A stretch of DNA of 64,000 bases from Microbacterium sp. Marseille-Q6648 (GTDB lineage Bacteria; Actinomycetota; Actinomycetes; Actinomycetales; Microbacteriaceae), in the NCBI RefSeq assembly GCF_943181415.1, contig NZ_CALPBZ010000001.1:310001-374000 (forward strand), read 5' to 3'. Under the pieces are notes generated by a model, which was given only the letters and a program-made list of their open reading frames with translations, was not told the origin of the DNA and did not search any database. Positions 17,571-27,177 of the stretch are shown piece after piece; within the stretch, counting starts at the first letter, position 1, and each line of letters begins with the position of its first letter. A program made the translations under genes and the position numbers.

Positions 17571-18701
17571 ATGGCGCACACCCTGACACCGACAGCCGAT
17601 CCGGCGACCGACATCGACGACGTCGCGCGGCTGGTGAGCCCGGACGGCGCGCGGGTCGCCGACCCCGACCTCGACCGCTGGATCGCCGACGTGGGCGTCG
17701 AGACGATCCGCGGTCTGTACCGCGACATGGCCCTGGTGCGGCGCATCGATGCCGAAGGAGTCGCGCTCCAGCGTCAAGGGCAGCTCGGGCTGTGGGCGCC
17801 GTGCCGCGGTCAGGAGGCCGTCCAGGTGGGCACGGCCCGCGCCCTGCGCGCCGACGACTTCGCGTTCCCGAGCTACCGCGAGATCGGCGTCAACCACGTT
17901 CGCGGTGCCAAGCCGGCGGATTTCGTCCTGGCGTGGCGCGGCGAGTCGCATTCGACGTACGACCCCTACGAGATCAACACCGCGACGCCTCAGATCATCA
18001 TCGGCGCGCAGTCGCTGCACGCGGTCGGCTACGCGATGGGCATCCAGCGCGACGGCACCGACCAGGTCGCCGCCGCCTACTTCGGCGACGGCGCCTCAAG
18101 TCAGGGCGATGTGAACGAGGCCATGGTCTTCGCCTCGTCCTTCCGGGCTCCCGTGGTCTTCGTGTGCACCAACAACCAGTGGGCGATCTCGGAGCCGGTG
18201 ACCGTGCAGGCGAAGTTCCCCATCGCGGGTCGCGCTCCCGGATTCGGCATCCCCAGCCTGCGCGTCGACGGCAATGACGTTCTGGCCTGTCTCGCCGCGA
18301 TGCGATGGGCGGTGCAGAATGCGCGCGCCGGCGGCGGCCCCGCCTTCATCGAAGCGGTGACGTACCGGATGGGCCCGCACACCACTTCGGACGACCCCAC
18401 GCGCTATCGCGACAAGGAAGAGGTCGAGCGCTGGGCCGCTCGCGATCCGCTTGCGCGCATCGAGGCGCTGCTGCGCGCGCAGGACGCCTTCGACGAGGAG
18501 TTCTCGCGAAGCGTGGCCGCTGAGGCGGACGACCTCGCCGCCGAGGTGCGTGCTGCGGCGATCGGGGCGAAGACCCTCCCGCCGCTCAGCGTCCTCGACC
18601 ACGTCTACGCCGAGCCCCACTCGGGGCTCGAGGAGCAGCGCCGCTGGTTCGGCGCATATCTCGACGGGTTCGCCGACGACGAGGACGGGAGCGGGCGATG
18701 A
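17571..18701 (+). CDS. bkdA: Branched-chain 2-oxo acid dehydrogenase E1 alpha
   Basis: 376-aa thiamine-diphosphate E1 alpha subunit. It oxidatively decarboxylates 2-oxo acids, here most likely those of Leu/Ile/Val. The TPP motif GDGASSQGDVNEAMVFAS...CTNNQWAIS spans residues about 171-205, preceded by RGQEAVQVGTA and followed by the phosphorylation-loop-like RMGPHTTSDDPTRYR, which is more BCKDH-like than PDH-like. I set the start at ATG 17571 because GGAGG lies 6 nt upstream; ATG 17565 and further in-frame starts exist. Overlaps bkdB by 4 bp. The adjacent leucine-type operon supports the substrate call. Confidence 0.93.
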   Translation: MAHTLTPTADPATDIDDVARLVSPDGARVADPDLDRWIADVGVETIRGLYRDMALVRRIDAEGVALQRQGQLGLWAPCRGQEAVQVGTARALRADDFAFPSYREIGVNHVRGAKPADFVLAWRGESHSTYDPYEINTATPQIIIGAQSLHAVGYAMGIQRDGTDQVAAAYFGDGASSQGDVNEAMVFASSFRAPVVFVCTNNQWAISEPVTVQAKFPIAGRAPGFGIPSLRVDGNDVLACLAAMRWAVQNARAGGGPAFIEAVTYRMGPHTTSDDPTRYRDKEEVERWAARDPLARIEALLRAQDAFDEEFSRSVAAEADDLAAEVRAAAIGAKTLPPLSVLDHVYAEPHSGLEEQRRWFGAYLDGFADDEDGSGR

Positions 18702-19708
18702 CGCAGCTGACGATGGCGAAGGCCATCAACGAGGGTCTGCACCGGGCCATGGCCGATGACCCGAAGGTGCTCGTCATGGGCGAGGACATCGGCAAGCTCG
18801 GCGGCGTCTTCCGCATCACCGACGGACTGCTCGACGAGTTCGGCGCCCAGCGCGTGATCGACACACCCCTGGCCGAGTCCGGCATCATGGGCACCGCGGT
18901 CGGGCTGGCCTTCCGCGGCTACCGCCCGGTGGTGGAGATCCAGTTCGACGGCTTCGTCTACCCCGCCTTCGACCAGATCGTGTGCCAGGTGGCCAAGCTG
19001 CACTACCGCACGCGCGGCAACGTGCGGATGCCCATCACCATCCGCATCCCGTGGGCGGGGGGAGTCGGGGCGGCGGAGCACCACTCGGAATCGCCCGAGG
19101 CCTACTTCGTGCACACCGCAGGGCTTCGCGTCGTGGCGGTGTCGAACCCCCAGGACGCCTACGTATGCCTGCGTCAGGCGATCGCCTCGGACGATCCCGT
19201 GGTGTTCTTCGAGCCCAAGCGCCTGTACCACGCCAAGGGGGAGGTTGATCTCTCGGTCGATCTCGCGGATGCCGCGCCGATGGGACTGGCACGCGTGGCG
19301 CGGCAGGGTTCCGACGTCACGATCCTCACCTACGGCGCGCAGGTGGGCACGGCACTGGATGCCGCCGCCGCAGCCGAGGACGACGGGATCTCGATCGAGG
19401 TCATCGACCTCCGCTCGATCTCGCCGGTGGACTACCGCACGGTCGCGGCGTCGGTGCGCAAGACCGGGCGCGTCGTGGTCACCCACGAGGCGGCCCGCGA
19501 GGCGGGGGTCGCCGCCGAACTCGTCGCGAGCGTCACCGAGCGCTGCTTCAACTACCTCGAATCGGCGCCGGCGCGGGTCACCGGTCACGACATCCCCTAC
19601 CCGCCCGCCAAGCTCGAGAAGCACCACCTGCCCGACCTCGACCGCATCCTCGACGCCGTCGATCGCGTGCTGGACCGACCGAACAGCCTGACGGGGGTGG
19701 AGCTGTGA
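18698..19708 (+). CDS. bkdB: Branched-chain 2-oxo acid dehydrogenase E1 beta
   Basis: 336-aa transketolase-type beta subunit that pairs with the alpha subunit. Recognisable pieces are MAKAINEGLHRAMADDPKVLVMGEDIGKLGG at the N-terminus, FRGYRPVVEIQFDGFVYPAFDQI, GGVGAAEHHSESPEAYF and the C-terminal domain with EVIDLRSISPVDY and THEAAREAG. Start ATG overlaps the alpha stop (ATGA). Length and motifs match BCKDH beta. Confidence 0.95.
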   Translation: MTQLTMAKAINEGLHRAMADDPKVLVMGEDIGKLGGVFRITDGLLDEFGAQRVIDTPLAESGIMGTAVGLAFRGYRPVVEIQFDGFVYPAFDQIVCQVAKLHYRTRGNVRMPITIRIPWAGGVGAAEHHSESPEAYFVHTAGLRVVAVSNPQDAYVCLRQAIASDDPVVFFEPKRLYHAKGEVDLSVDLADAAPMGLARVARQGSDVTILTYGAQVGTALDAAAAAEDDGISIEVIDLRSISPVDYRTVAASVRKTGRVVVTHEAAREAGVAAELVASVTERCFNYLESAPARVTGHDIPYPPAKLEKHHLPDLDRILDAVDRVLDRPNSLTGVEL

Positions 19709-21135
19709 TCGAAGACTTCCGCCTACCGGATCTCGGGGAGGGACTGCCGGAGGCCGAACTGGTCCAGTGGCTCGTGGCCGAGGGCGACACCGTCACGCTC
19801 AACCAGACGATCGCCGAGGTCGAGACCGCCAAGGCCGTCGTCGAGCTGCCGTCGCCTCACGCCGGTGTCATCACCAAACTGCACGCGGCGGCCGGAGACG
19901 TGGTCGAGGTCGGCTCGGTGCTCATCTCGTTCGACCTGGGAGGTGACTCCTCACCGTCCGGATCGCCCGCTTCCGAGACCGCGGCCGCGACCGCAGGTGA
20001 CGCCGATCAGCCGGCCGAGTCGCCGCAGGCCGCGGCATCCGCCGACGCAGCGTCCGCCGACGACGAGAAAGCACAGCCCAATCTCGTCGGCTACGGGGCC
20101 GCGCCGCGCGCGGCCGCACGACCGCGTCGTCGAGCGCGAGTCGCGGCGCCGGGCAGCGCCACGACCGACACCGCCGTGCTCGAAGCGGCCCCGCACGACG
20201 CGGTCCACGCTCCGGACCTCGACGACGCGCTCGTGGAACGGCCGCGCTCGACCCCTCCCGTTCGGGCGCTGGCCAAGCAGCTGGGCGTCGACATCGCACT
20301 GATCGAGCCGACCGGCGCCGAGGGTCTCGTCACGCGCGCCGACGTCGAGGCATACGCCCATCGCGTGGAGGCCCTGCCGCCCGCGTCGGCAACCGCACGC
20401 GCGGAGCAGCAGCCCGAGGACGGATCCCCGGACGCGCGGGTCGTGCGCACCCCGATCCGGGGTGTGCGCAAGCACACCGCGGAGGCGATGGTGCGCAGCG
20501 CCTTCACGGCTCCCCACGTCACCACCTTCCTCACCGTCGATGTCACCGCGACCTCGGAGCTGATCGCCTCGCTCCGCTCGGATCGGTCGCTGGTGGACCA
20601 TCGGATCGGCATCCTCGCGGTCGCGGCCAAGGCGGTGTGCGTCGCCCTGGCTCGGACGCCGGAGCTCAACTCGAGCTGGGACGAGCGCGCGAACGAGATC
20701 GTGCAGTACCGGTACGTCAACCTCGGGATCGCCGCAGCCACCCCTCGCGGGCTCGTCGTGCCGAACATCCGGGACGCCCACGAGATGGGACTGGTCGAAC
20801 TGTCCGACGCGATCCGCGAGCTCGCCCAGACGGCACGCGCGGGTCGGACCGCTCCGGCCGACATGTCCGGCGGGACCTTCTCGATCACCAACGTCGGCGT
20901 CTTCGGCGTCGACGCGGGCACGCCGATCCTGAACCCCGGCGAGGCGGGCATCCTCGCGCTGGGAGCCGTCCGGCGCCAACCCTGGGAGCACCGCGGCGAG
21001 ATCGCGCTGCGCGATGTGATGACGCTCGCACTGTCGTTCGACCACCGCCTGGTCGACGGCGAACAGGGTTCGCGCTTCCTCGCCCACGTGGGGGAGATCC
21101 TGCGCGAACCCGGCCGGGCGATGCTGCACTGCTGA
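19705..21135 (+). CDS. bkdC: Dihydrolipoamide acyltransferase E2 of the branched-chain complex
   Basis: 476-aa E2 core. A single lipoyl domain (residues 1-78) carries the lipoylated Lys43 in VETAKAVVE. A long Ala/Pro/Asp linker follows, then the E1/E3-binding domain (about 182-215, RALAKQLGVDIALIEPTG) and the acyltransferase domain (about 245-476) with catalytic SFDHRLVDGEQG near residue 447. GTG start overlaps bkdB stop. No E3 dihydrolipoamide dehydrogenase gene follows, so the complex must borrow Lpd from another locus. A convergent terminator lies downstream. Confidence 0.95.
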   Translation: MIEDFRLPDLGEGLPEAELVQWLVAEGDTVTLNQTIAEVETAKAVVELPSPHAGVITKLHAAAGDVVEVGSVLISFDLGGDSSPSGSPASETAAATAGDADQPAESPQAAASADAASADDEKAQPNLVGYGAAPRAAARPRRRARVAAPGSATTDTAVLEAAPHDAVHAPDLDDALVERPRSTPPVRALAKQLGVDIALIEPTGAEGLVTRADVEAYAHRVEALPPASATARAEQQPEDGSPDARVVRTPIRGVRKHTAEAMVRSAFTAPHVTTFLTVDVTATSELIASLRSDRSLVDHRIGILAVAAKAVCVALARTPELNSSWDERANEIVQYRYVNLGIAAATPRGLVVPNIRDAHEMGLVELSDAIRELAQTARAGRTAPADMSGGTFSITNVGVFGVDAGTPILNPGEAGILALGAVRRQPWEHRGEIALRDVMTLALSFDHRLVDGEQGSRFLAHVGEILREPGRAMLHC

Positions 21136-21153
21136 GAGGCGCGACGGTCAGCA

Positions 21154-21193
21154 CACGATGAGGGCGGGTCCGAGCGGGACCGCCCTCATCGTG
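21154..21193 (+). terminator. Bidirectional terminator between bkdC and the TetR gene
   Basis: 14-bp arms CACGATGAGGGCGG (21154-21167) and CCGCCCTCATCGTG (21180-21193) around a GC-rich loop. The right arm overlaps the stop end of the convergent TetR gene, so it can end transcription from both sides. Confidence 0.75.
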
Positions 21194-21773
21194 CGAGGGC
21201 GGCGAGCGCCATCGATTCGAGGATGGCCCGCGCGTCGTCGCCTCCCGCGCGCCCGCGCGCGGTGCGAGGGGTGGAGTTCATCAGGCCGAAGCACGCATGG
21301 GCCCGGACCCGCAGGTCGTCCGCGTCGCGGTGCGGATGCAGATCGGCCAGCACCTCGATCCAGTTCTCCACGTACTCGCGCTGCAGCCGGCGCACGGTGC
21401 GGAGATCCTCGTCTCTCAGGCTCGCCAGGTCTCTGTCCTGCACGCGGATGACATCGGGGTCCGCGAGGGCGAAATCGACGTGGAACTCGATGAGCGCACG
21501 CAGTCTCGAGGTCGGGTCGCCGTCGATCGAGCTGACCTGTCGTCCGCCGTCGCGCAGGCGCTCGCTGACCCCGACCAGCAGTGCCCCCAGCAGGGCCTGC
21601 TTGTTGGCGAAGTGGCGGTACAGCGCCGGTCCGGACACCCCGACCGCCGAGCCGAGATCCTCCAGGCTCACCCCGCTGAACCCGCGTTCGGCGAACAGTC
21701 GCGACGCCTCGCGGAGGATCGCCGCGTACCGGCCCGCTTTGGCCCGCTCGCGGTCGGTCGCACCTCTTGTCAT
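21186..21773 (-). CDS. TetR/AcrR family repressor of the acyl-CoA operon
   Basis: 195-aa TetR-type regulator. The N-terminal HTH (about residues 12-60) contains YAAILREASRLFAERGFSGVSLEDLGSAVGVSGPALYRHFANKQALLGAL. The C-terminal ligand domain has the VENWIEVLADLHPHRDADDLRVRAHACFGLMNS part found in actinobacterial regulators of acyl-CoA genes. It is divergent from the carboxylase operon across 105 bp that hold two GTTA-N8-TAAC sites. A CoA thioester ligand from leucine breakdown is likely but not shown. Confidence 0.92.
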   Translation of the reverse strand: MTRGATDRERAKAGRYAAILREASRLFAERGFSGVSLEDLGSAVGVSGPALYRHFANKQALLGALLVGVSERLRDGGRQVSSIDGDPTSRLRALIEFHVDFALADPDVIRVQDRDLASLRDEDLRTVRRLQREYVENWIEVLADLHPHRDADDLRVRAHACFGLMNSTPRTARGRAGGDDARAILESMALAALAR

Positions 21774-21777
21774 TTCA

Positions 21778-21793
21778 GTTAACCCTCGCTAAC
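21778..21793. promoter_or_regulatory. TetR operator copy 1 (GTTA-N8-TAAC)
   Basis: 16-bp site GTTAACCCTCGCTAAC located 4 bp from the TetR start codon. It shares GTTA-N8-TAAC ends and the CTAAC half-site with the perfect palindrome 11 bp away, so it looks like an imperfect second copy. Confidence 0.6.
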
Positions 21794-21804
21794 CTGGATG
21801 ATCA

Positions 21805-21820
21805 GTTAGTGAACACTAAC
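21805..21820. promoter_or_regulatory. TetR operator copy 2 (perfect palindrome)
   Basis: Perfect palindrome GTTAGTG-AA-CACTAAC in the divergent gap, 58 bp before the carboxylase start. Length and symmetry are typical for a TetR dimer. With copy 1 it would let the repressor shut both promoters. Confidence 0.75.
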
Positions 21821-21878
21821 CAGTTCGATCGCGGCGGGACAACCGCCGTGATCCGATCGTGACGTCGATGGAGATGAC

Positions 21879-23483
21879 ATGAGCGTGCTGCCGACCGCCG
21901 TGGTCCGCGACGACGCGTTCACCCGCACCGCGGAGGCCCAGTCGCACCTGGCCGCCGACCTGCGCGAGAGGCTCGAGCGCGCCGCCCAGGGCGGACCGGC
22001 CGCATCTCGGGACCGCCACGTCGCCCGCGGCAAACTGCTCCCGCGTGAGCGGGTGGACCGACTGCTGGACGAGGGGAGCCCGTTCCTCGAGGTCGCGCCC
22101 CTCGCCGCGGACGGCCTCTACGACGGCGAGGCTCCCGCGGCGGGTGTCATCGCCGGCATCGGCCTGATCCACGGTCGCCATGTGCTCGTCGTGTGCAACG
22201 ATGCCACCGTCAAGGGCGGCACCTACTTCCCGATGACCGTCAAGAAGCACCTGCGCGCGCAGGAGATCGCGCGGGAGAACCGTCTGCCCTGCATCTATCT
22301 CGTCGACTCCGGGGGGGCTTTCCTGCCCATGCAGGACGAGGTCTTCCCCGACCGAGAGCACTTCGGGCGCATCTTCTTCAATCAGGCGCGGCTCTCGGCT
22401 GACGGCATCCCGCAGATCGCGGCCGTGATGGGCTCGTGCACCGCCGGCGGCGCGTACGTGCCGGCGATGAGCGACGAGACCGTCATCGTCCGCGGTCAGG
22501 GCACGATCTTCCTGGGCGGGCCGCCGCTGGTGAAGGCCGCGATCGGCGAGGTCGTCACCGCCGAGGAGCTCGGCGGGGGAGAGCTGCACGCCCGCCGCTC
22601 CGGGGTCGTCGACCACCTGGCCGACGACGACGAGCACGCCCTCGAGATCGTGCGCGACATCGTCGCGACGCTCCCGGCCCCCGAGCCGCCGGCGTGGGCG
22701 GTCGCCCCGCCGACGGACCCGCTGGTCGACCCTGCGGATCTCTACGGCGTGGTCCCCGTCGACGTCAACGTGCCGTACGACGTGCGCGAGGTCATCGCCC
22801 GCCTGGTCGATGGGAGCGATCTCCATGAGTTCAAGCGGGAGTACGGCGACACCCTCGTCACCGGCTTCGCCCGCATCCACGGTCACCCGGTCGGCATCGT
22901 GGCCAACAACGGCGTGCTCTTCGCCGAGTCGGCGCAGAAGGGCGCCCACTTCATCGAGCTGTGCGACCAGCGGGGCATCCCGCTGCTGTTCCTGCAGAAC
23001 ATCTCCGGGTTCATGGTGGGCAGGGATGCCGAGGCGGGCGGCATCGCCAAGGACGGCGCGAAGATGGTGACCGCCGTCGCGACCACCCGCGTGCCCAAGC
23101 TCACGGTCGTCATCGGGGGATCGTTCGGGGCCGGCAATTACTCCATGTGCGGGCGCGCGTACTCGCCCCGCTTCCTGTGGACCTGGCCCGGGAGCCGCAT
23201 CTCGGTGATGGGCGGGGCGCAGGCCGCATCGGTGCTGTCGACGGTGAAGCGCGACCAGCTCGCCGCGCGCGGCGAAGACTGGGCCGTCGCCGACCAGGCG
23301 GAATTCGAAGCCCCGGTGAAAGCCCGCTTCGAGGAACAGGGGAACCCCTACTACGCCACCGCGCGGCTGTGGGACGACGGCGTGATCGACCCCGCAGAGA
23401 CACGTGACGTCCTGGGGCTCGCGCTCGATGTCATCTCGCGAGCACCGCTGCCCGAACCGCGCTTCGGCGTCTTCCGGATGTGA
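21879..23483 (+). CDS. accD1: Acyl-CoA carboxylase carboxyltransferase subunit (methylcrotonyl-CoA type)
   Basis: 534-aa carboxyltransferase beta subunit. Motifs are [51 protein letters not shown] and [30 protein letters not shown], which distinguish 3-methylcrotonyl-CoA carboxylase from propionyl-CoA carboxylase. The second half has [23 protein letters not shown] and the [20 protein letters not shown] glycine loop. It transfers CO2 from biotin to 3-methylcrotonyl-CoA in leucine breakdown. First gene of the five-gene operon; overlaps the biotin subunit by 4 bp. Order matches the mycobacterial accD1-accA1-fadE19 cluster. Confidence 0.95.
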   Translation: MSVLPTAVVRDDAFTRTAEAQSHLAADLRERLERAAQGGPAASRDRHVARGKLLPRERVDRLLDEGSPFLEVAPLAADGLYDGEAPAAGVIAGIGLIHGRHVLVVCNDATVKGGTYFPMTVKKHLRAQEIARENRLPCIYLVDSGGAFLPMQDEVFPDREHFGRIFFNQARLSADGIPQIAAVMGSCTAGGAYVPAMSDETVIVRGQGTIFLGGPPLVKAAIGEVVTAEELGGGELHARRSGVVDHLADDDEHALEIVRDIVATLPAPEPPAWAVAPPTDPLVDPADLYGVVPVDVNVPYDVREVIARLVDGSDLHEFKREYGDTLVTGFARIHGHPVGIVANNGVLFAESAQKGAHFIELCDQRGIPLLFLQNISGFMVGRDAEAGGIAKDGAKMVTAVATTRVPKLTVVIGGSFGAGNYSMCGRAYSPRFLWTWPGSRISVMGGAQAASVLSTVKRDQLAARGEDWAVADQAEFEAPVKARFEEQGNPYYATARLWDDGVIDPAETRDVLGLALDVISRAPLPEPRFGVFRM

Positions 23484-25486
23484 TCGCCGTGCCCGACCCG
23501 CTCTTCTCCACCGTCCTCGTCGCCAACCGCGGGGAGATCGCCTGCCGCGTCATCAGGACCCTCCGGCGATTGGGCATCCGCTCGGTCGCCGTCTACAGCG
23601 ACGCCGACGCCGGTGCACCCCACGTGGCGGAAGCCGATCGAGCGGTGCGGATCGGTCCCGCGCCGGCAGCGAAGTCCTACCTCGACATGGACGCCGTGCT
23701 CGCGGCGGCGCGGGAGACCGGGGCGGAGGCGGTCCACCCCGGCTACGGCTTCCTGTCCGAGAACGCCGAGTTCGCCCGGCGGTGCGCCGAGGACGGGATC
23801 GTCTTCGTGGGTCCGTCCGAACGGGCGCTCACGATCATGGGCGACAAGATCCGGGCCAAGGAGCACGTCGCCGCGCACGGCGTCCCGACGGTCCCCGGCT
23901 TCAGCGCCGCGGGCCTCACGGACGACGAGATCCGCGACGCCGCGGACGCCGCGGGGTTCCCGCTCCTGGTGAAGCCCTCCGCGGGCGGCGGCGGGAAGGG
24001 GATGCAGGTCGTCGCCTCCGCGGGCGAACTCGGTCCCGCGATCGATACGGCGCGCCGGGTGGCGCGCGCATCGTTCGGCGACGACACGCTCCTGCTGGAG
24101 CGTCTCATCGAGCGGCCCCGCCACATCGAGGTCCAGGTGCTCGCCGACGAGCACGGGCGGATCGTCCACCTCGGCGAGCGCGAGTGCACCCTGCAGCGGC
24201 GCCACCAGAAGGTCATCGAAGAAGCGCCGTCCCCGGTCGTCTCGGCCGCGACGCGCGAGCGCCTCGGCGCCGCCGCGTGCGCCGCCGCCGCGAGCGTCGA
24301 TTACCTTGGCGCCGGAACGGTGGAGTTCCTCGTGTCGGGATCCGACCCCGACACGTTCTTCTTCATCGAGATGAACACCCGTCTCCAGGTGGAGCACCCC
24401 GTCACCGAGATGGTCACCGGCGTCGACATCGTCGAGCAGCAGCTGCGCGCGGCCGCCGGGCTGCCGCTGACCCTCGCGGCGTCCGGCGTCGCATTCCGAG
24501 GGCATGCTGTCGAAGCCCGCGTGTACGCCGAATCGCCCACGCGCGCATTCCTCCCCGCGAGCGGGCCGGTGCTGCGGTGGGATCCGCCGGCGGGTGACGG
24601 GGTCCGGGTGGATTCCGGTGTCGTCACCGGCTTCCGCGTCACCGGAGACTACGACCCCATGATCGCCAAGGTGATCGCGTGGGGCGCCGACCGGACGCAG
24701 GCGCTGGACCGCCTGGACGACGCGCTGACACGGACCGTCGTCCTCGGCGTCGACACGAACATCGGCGCGCTCCGCGAGCTGCTCGCCGACCCCGCCGTCC
24801 GTGCGGGTGATCTCGACACCGGCCTGATCGATCGGATGCCGGAGCACCGGCATCCGCAGCCCGACGCCGTCGCGCTCTCGACGGCGGCCCGAACCCTCCG
24901 CGACCTGTCGCCGACCGGTCCGGCCGACCCGGCCCCGAAGGTGGGGTCGGCATGGTCGAGCGTGCCGGCGGGCTGGCGGCCCGGCCGTCCCGCGCGCCCG
25001 CGGCGCTGCCTGCTGGAGGATGACGCCGGCGTCGTGCACGTCGTCCCCGTGACGGACGGCGAGGGCGAAGCCCCGGCCGCGGTCGACGACGACGGCGCCG
25101 TCTGGGTCCACGCCGCGGGCGCCGCCCACCGCCTGCGCCCGATCGACCGGCGGACGGACTTCGCCCGACGGCATCGGGAGCGCACCCGGCCGGCCGGTGC
25201 GGCGGACCCCGACGTGCGGGCTCCGATGCCCGGCGCGATCGTGGCGGTGCACGTCGCCCCCGGCGCGCACGTGCAGGCGGGCGAACGCCTGGTCACCATC
25301 GAGGCGATGAAGATGGAGCACCCTGTGGTCGCCCCTCATGACGGCATCGTCGAGCTCGCGCCCGCCTCCGTGGCCGGCGCCCAGGTATCTCGCGACCAGA
25401 CCCTCGCCCACGTCCTGCCCGCCGCCCACGACGCGGCCGCCGCACCCGAAGACCGCGCGGATCCGCCGCGCACCGACCCCTCCTGA
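23480..25486 (+). CDS. accA1: Acyl-CoA carboxylase biotin carboxylase/BCCP subunit
   Basis: 668-aa alpha subunit joining a biotin carboxylase and a biotin carrier. Residues 1-450 are the carboxylase: [35 protein letters not shown], the ATP-grasp [10 protein letters not shown] loop, [20 protein letters not shown] and [20 protein letters not shown]. The C-terminal 70 residues are the biotinyl domain with EAMKMEHP, biotin on Lys611. GTG start overlaps accD1. The middle is shortened and Arg/Pro-rich, usual for this group. Partner of the preceding beta subunit. Confidence 0.95.
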   Translation: MIAVPDPLFSTVLVANRGEIACRVIRTLRRLGIRSVAVYSDADAGAPHVAEADRAVRIGPAPAAKSYLDMDAVLAAARETGAEAVHPGYGFLSENAEFARRCAEDGIVFVGPSERALTIMGDKIRAKEHVAAHGVPTVPGFSAAGLTDDEIRDAADAAGFPLLVKPSAGGGGKGMQVVASAGELGPAIDTARRVARASFGDDTLLLERLIERPRHIEVQVLADEHGRIVHLGERECTLQRRHQKVIEEAPSPVVSAATRERLGAAACAAAASVDYLGAGTVEFLVSGSDPDTFFFIEMNTRLQVEHPVTEMVTGVDIVEQQLRAAAGLPLTLAASGVAFRGHAVEARVYAESPTRAFLPASGPVLRWDPPAGDGVRVDSGVVTGFRVTGDYDPMIAKVIAWGADRTQALDRLDDALTRTVVLGVDTNIGALRELLADPAVRAGDLDTGLIDRMPEHRHPQPDAVALSTAARTLRDLSPTGPADPAPKVGSAWSSVPAGWRPGRPARPRRCLLEDDAGVVHVVPVTDGEGEAPAAVDDDGAVWVHAAGAAHRLRPIDRRTDFARRHRERTRPAGAADPDVRAPMPGAIVAVHVAPGAHVQAGERLVTIEAMKMEHPVVAPHDGIVELAPASVAGAQVSRDQTLAHVLPAAHDAAAAPEDRADPPRTDPS

Positions 25487-25502
25487 CACCCCGAGGAGCA
25501 CC

Positions 25503-26675
25503 ATGGAACGCCAGAGCCTCTCCGCCTACGACCTCGACGACACCGAGCGCGAACTCGCGCAGATGGTCCGTGCGTTCGCCGACGAGGTCGTCGCCCCCGT
25601 CAGCTACGAAGCCGACCGCACCAAGACGCTGCCGCTGGACGTCGTCCGCCAGATGGGCGAGCTCGGCCTGTTCGGTCTGCCGTTTCCCGAGGAGGTCGGC
25701 GGACAGGGCGGCGACTACTTCGCCCTCTGCCTCGCGATCGAGGCATTGGGGCGCGTGGACCAGTCGATCGCCATCACGCTCGAAGCCGGCGTGAGCCTCG
25801 GCGCGATGCCCGTCTTCCGGTTCGGCACCGACGACCAGAAAGCGACCCTCCTCCCGGATCTGCTGGAGGGCAGGGCCCTCGCCGGCTTCGGGCTGACCGA
25901 GCCCGAAGCGGGGTCGGATGCCGGAGCCACCCGCACGACGGCCCGCCGCGACGGCGAGGACTGGGTGGTCAACGGTTCGAAGCAGTTCATCACCAACTCG
26001 GGCACCGACATCACCCGTTTCGTCACCGTCACGGCCGTCACGGGCGAGACCGCCGAAGGGCGCAAGGAGATCTCGACCATCATTGTGCCGAGCGGCACCC
26101 CCGGATTCACGGTGGGTCCCGCCTACGACAAGGTCGGGTGGCATGCGTCCGACACGCATCCCCTGTCCTTCTCGGACGCGCGTGTTCCCGCCGCGAACCT
26201 GCTCGGCGAGCGCGGGCGGGGCTTCGCGAACTTCCTGCACATCCTCGACGAGGGACGCATCGCGATCGCGGCCCTCGCGACCGGCGCGGCCGAAGGGTGC
26301 CTCGAAGCCGCGTTGGACTACGCCGCGACCCGTTCCGTCTTCGGGTCGCCGCTGTCCAGCCGGCAGAGCATCCAGTTCATGATCGCCCGCATGCGGATGC
26401 GCGTGCACACCGCGCGCCTGGCCTGGCACCACGCCGCCCGGCTGCGGGACGCCGGCCGCCCCTACAAAGAAGCGGCGGCGATCGCCAAGCTGACCGCCAG
26501 CGACGCGGCGATGGACAACGCCCGCGACGCCACGCAGATCTTCGGCGGCAACGGCTTCATGAACGAGTACCCGGTCGCCCGCCACTACCGCGACTCGAAG
26601 ATCCTCGAGATCGGCGAGGGAACCAGCGAGGTGCAGCTGCTGGTCATCTCGCGGGCGCTGGGCATGGAGGGGTAG
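25503..26675 (+). CDS. Short-branched-chain-type acyl-CoA dehydrogenase
   Basis: 390-aa flavoprotein feeding electrons to ETF. Family motifs are GLPFPEEVGGQGGDYFA, FGLTEPEAGSDAG, SKQFITNSGTD and the C-terminal IFGGNGFMNEYPVARHYRDSKILEIGEGTSEVQ. The Glu in GEGT is at the catalytic-base position of short-chain and branched-chain dehydrogenases; classical isovaleryl-CoA dehydrogenase has Ala there and uses another Glu. By operon context (mycobacterial fadE19 position) it acts on isovaleryl- or related acyl-CoA. ATG 25503 has an AGGAG site. Confidence 0.93.
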   Translation: MERQSLSAYDLDDTERELAQMVRAFADEVVAPVSYEADRTKTLPLDVVRQMGELGLFGLPFPEEVGGQGGDYFALCLAIEALGRVDQSIAITLEAGVSLGAMPVFRFGTDDQKATLLPDLLEGRALAGFGLTEPEAGSDAGATRTTARRDGEDWVVNGSKQFITNSGTDITRFVTVTAVTGETAEGRKEISTIIVPSGTPGFTVGPAYDKVGWHASDTHPLSFSDARVPAANLLGERGRGFANFLHILDEGRIAIAALATGAAEGCLEAALDYAATRSVFGSPLSSRQSIQFMIARMRMRVHTARLAWHHAARLRDAGRPYKEAAAIAKLTASDAAMDNARDATQIFGGNGFMNEYPVARHYRDSKILEIGEGTSEVQLLVISRALGMEG

Positions 26676-26676
26676 C

Positions 26677-27177
26677 GTGACCACGGTGACCGAGTTCGTC
26701 CAGCGAGGCCTGTACGTCGAGGAGCTGGAGGTCGGTGCGCGCTACCTGCACCGCCCCGGCAGGACCGCGACCGAGGCCGACAACGTGCTGTTCTCGTCGC
26801 TCACGATGAACGCGCAGGCCCTGCATCTGGATGCCGCCTACTCGGCGACGCAGCCGTTCGGCCAGCGGCTGATGAACTCGATGTGGACGCTGGCGACGAT
26901 GGTCGGGGCCTCCGTCGCCCAGATCACCCAGGGCACGCTCGTCGCCCAGCTCGGCCTCAGCGACATCTCCTTCCCCGCGCCGCTCTTCCACGGCGACACC
27001 CTGTACACCGACACCGAGATCCTCGACGTCCGGCTGTCCTCGTCCCGCCCCGGGCAGGGCGTCGTCACGATGCGGCACACCGGCCGCAATCAGCACGGAG
27101 AGGTCGTCGCCACGGCGACCCGCGCGGCGCTGATGTGGTGCCGGGATGCCGCGCCGGACACTCCGGGGCAGCCGTGA
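26677..27177 (+). CDS. MaoC-type acyl-CoA hydratase
   Basis: 166-aa hot-dog-fold protein. The hydratase core has EADNVLFSSLTMNAQALHLDAAYSA (Asp/His-type motif) and VGASVAQITQGTLVAQLGLSDISFPAPLFHGDTLY, typical of MaoC-like dehydratases. It starts with GTG 1 bp after the dehydrogenase stop and overlaps the lyase gene by 4 bp. In the mycobacterial cluster the equivalent gene (Rv2499c) occupies the same place and is thought to hydrate methylglutaconyl- or itaconyl-CoA-like substrates. Substrate here is inferred from context. Confidence 0.9.
   Translation: MTTVTEFVQRGLYVEELEVGARYLHRPGRTATEADNVLFSSLTMNAQALHLDAAYSATQPFGQRLMNSMWTLATMVGASVAQITQGTLVAQLGLSDISFPAPLFHGDTLYTDTEILDVRLSSSRPGQGVVTMRHTGRNQHGEVVATATRAALMWCRDAAPDTPGQP

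Noticed and set aside
23351-25504. 717-residue open frame antisense to the biotin carboxylase gene
   Set aside because: Arg/Gly/His-rich shadow of the coding strand, no domain.
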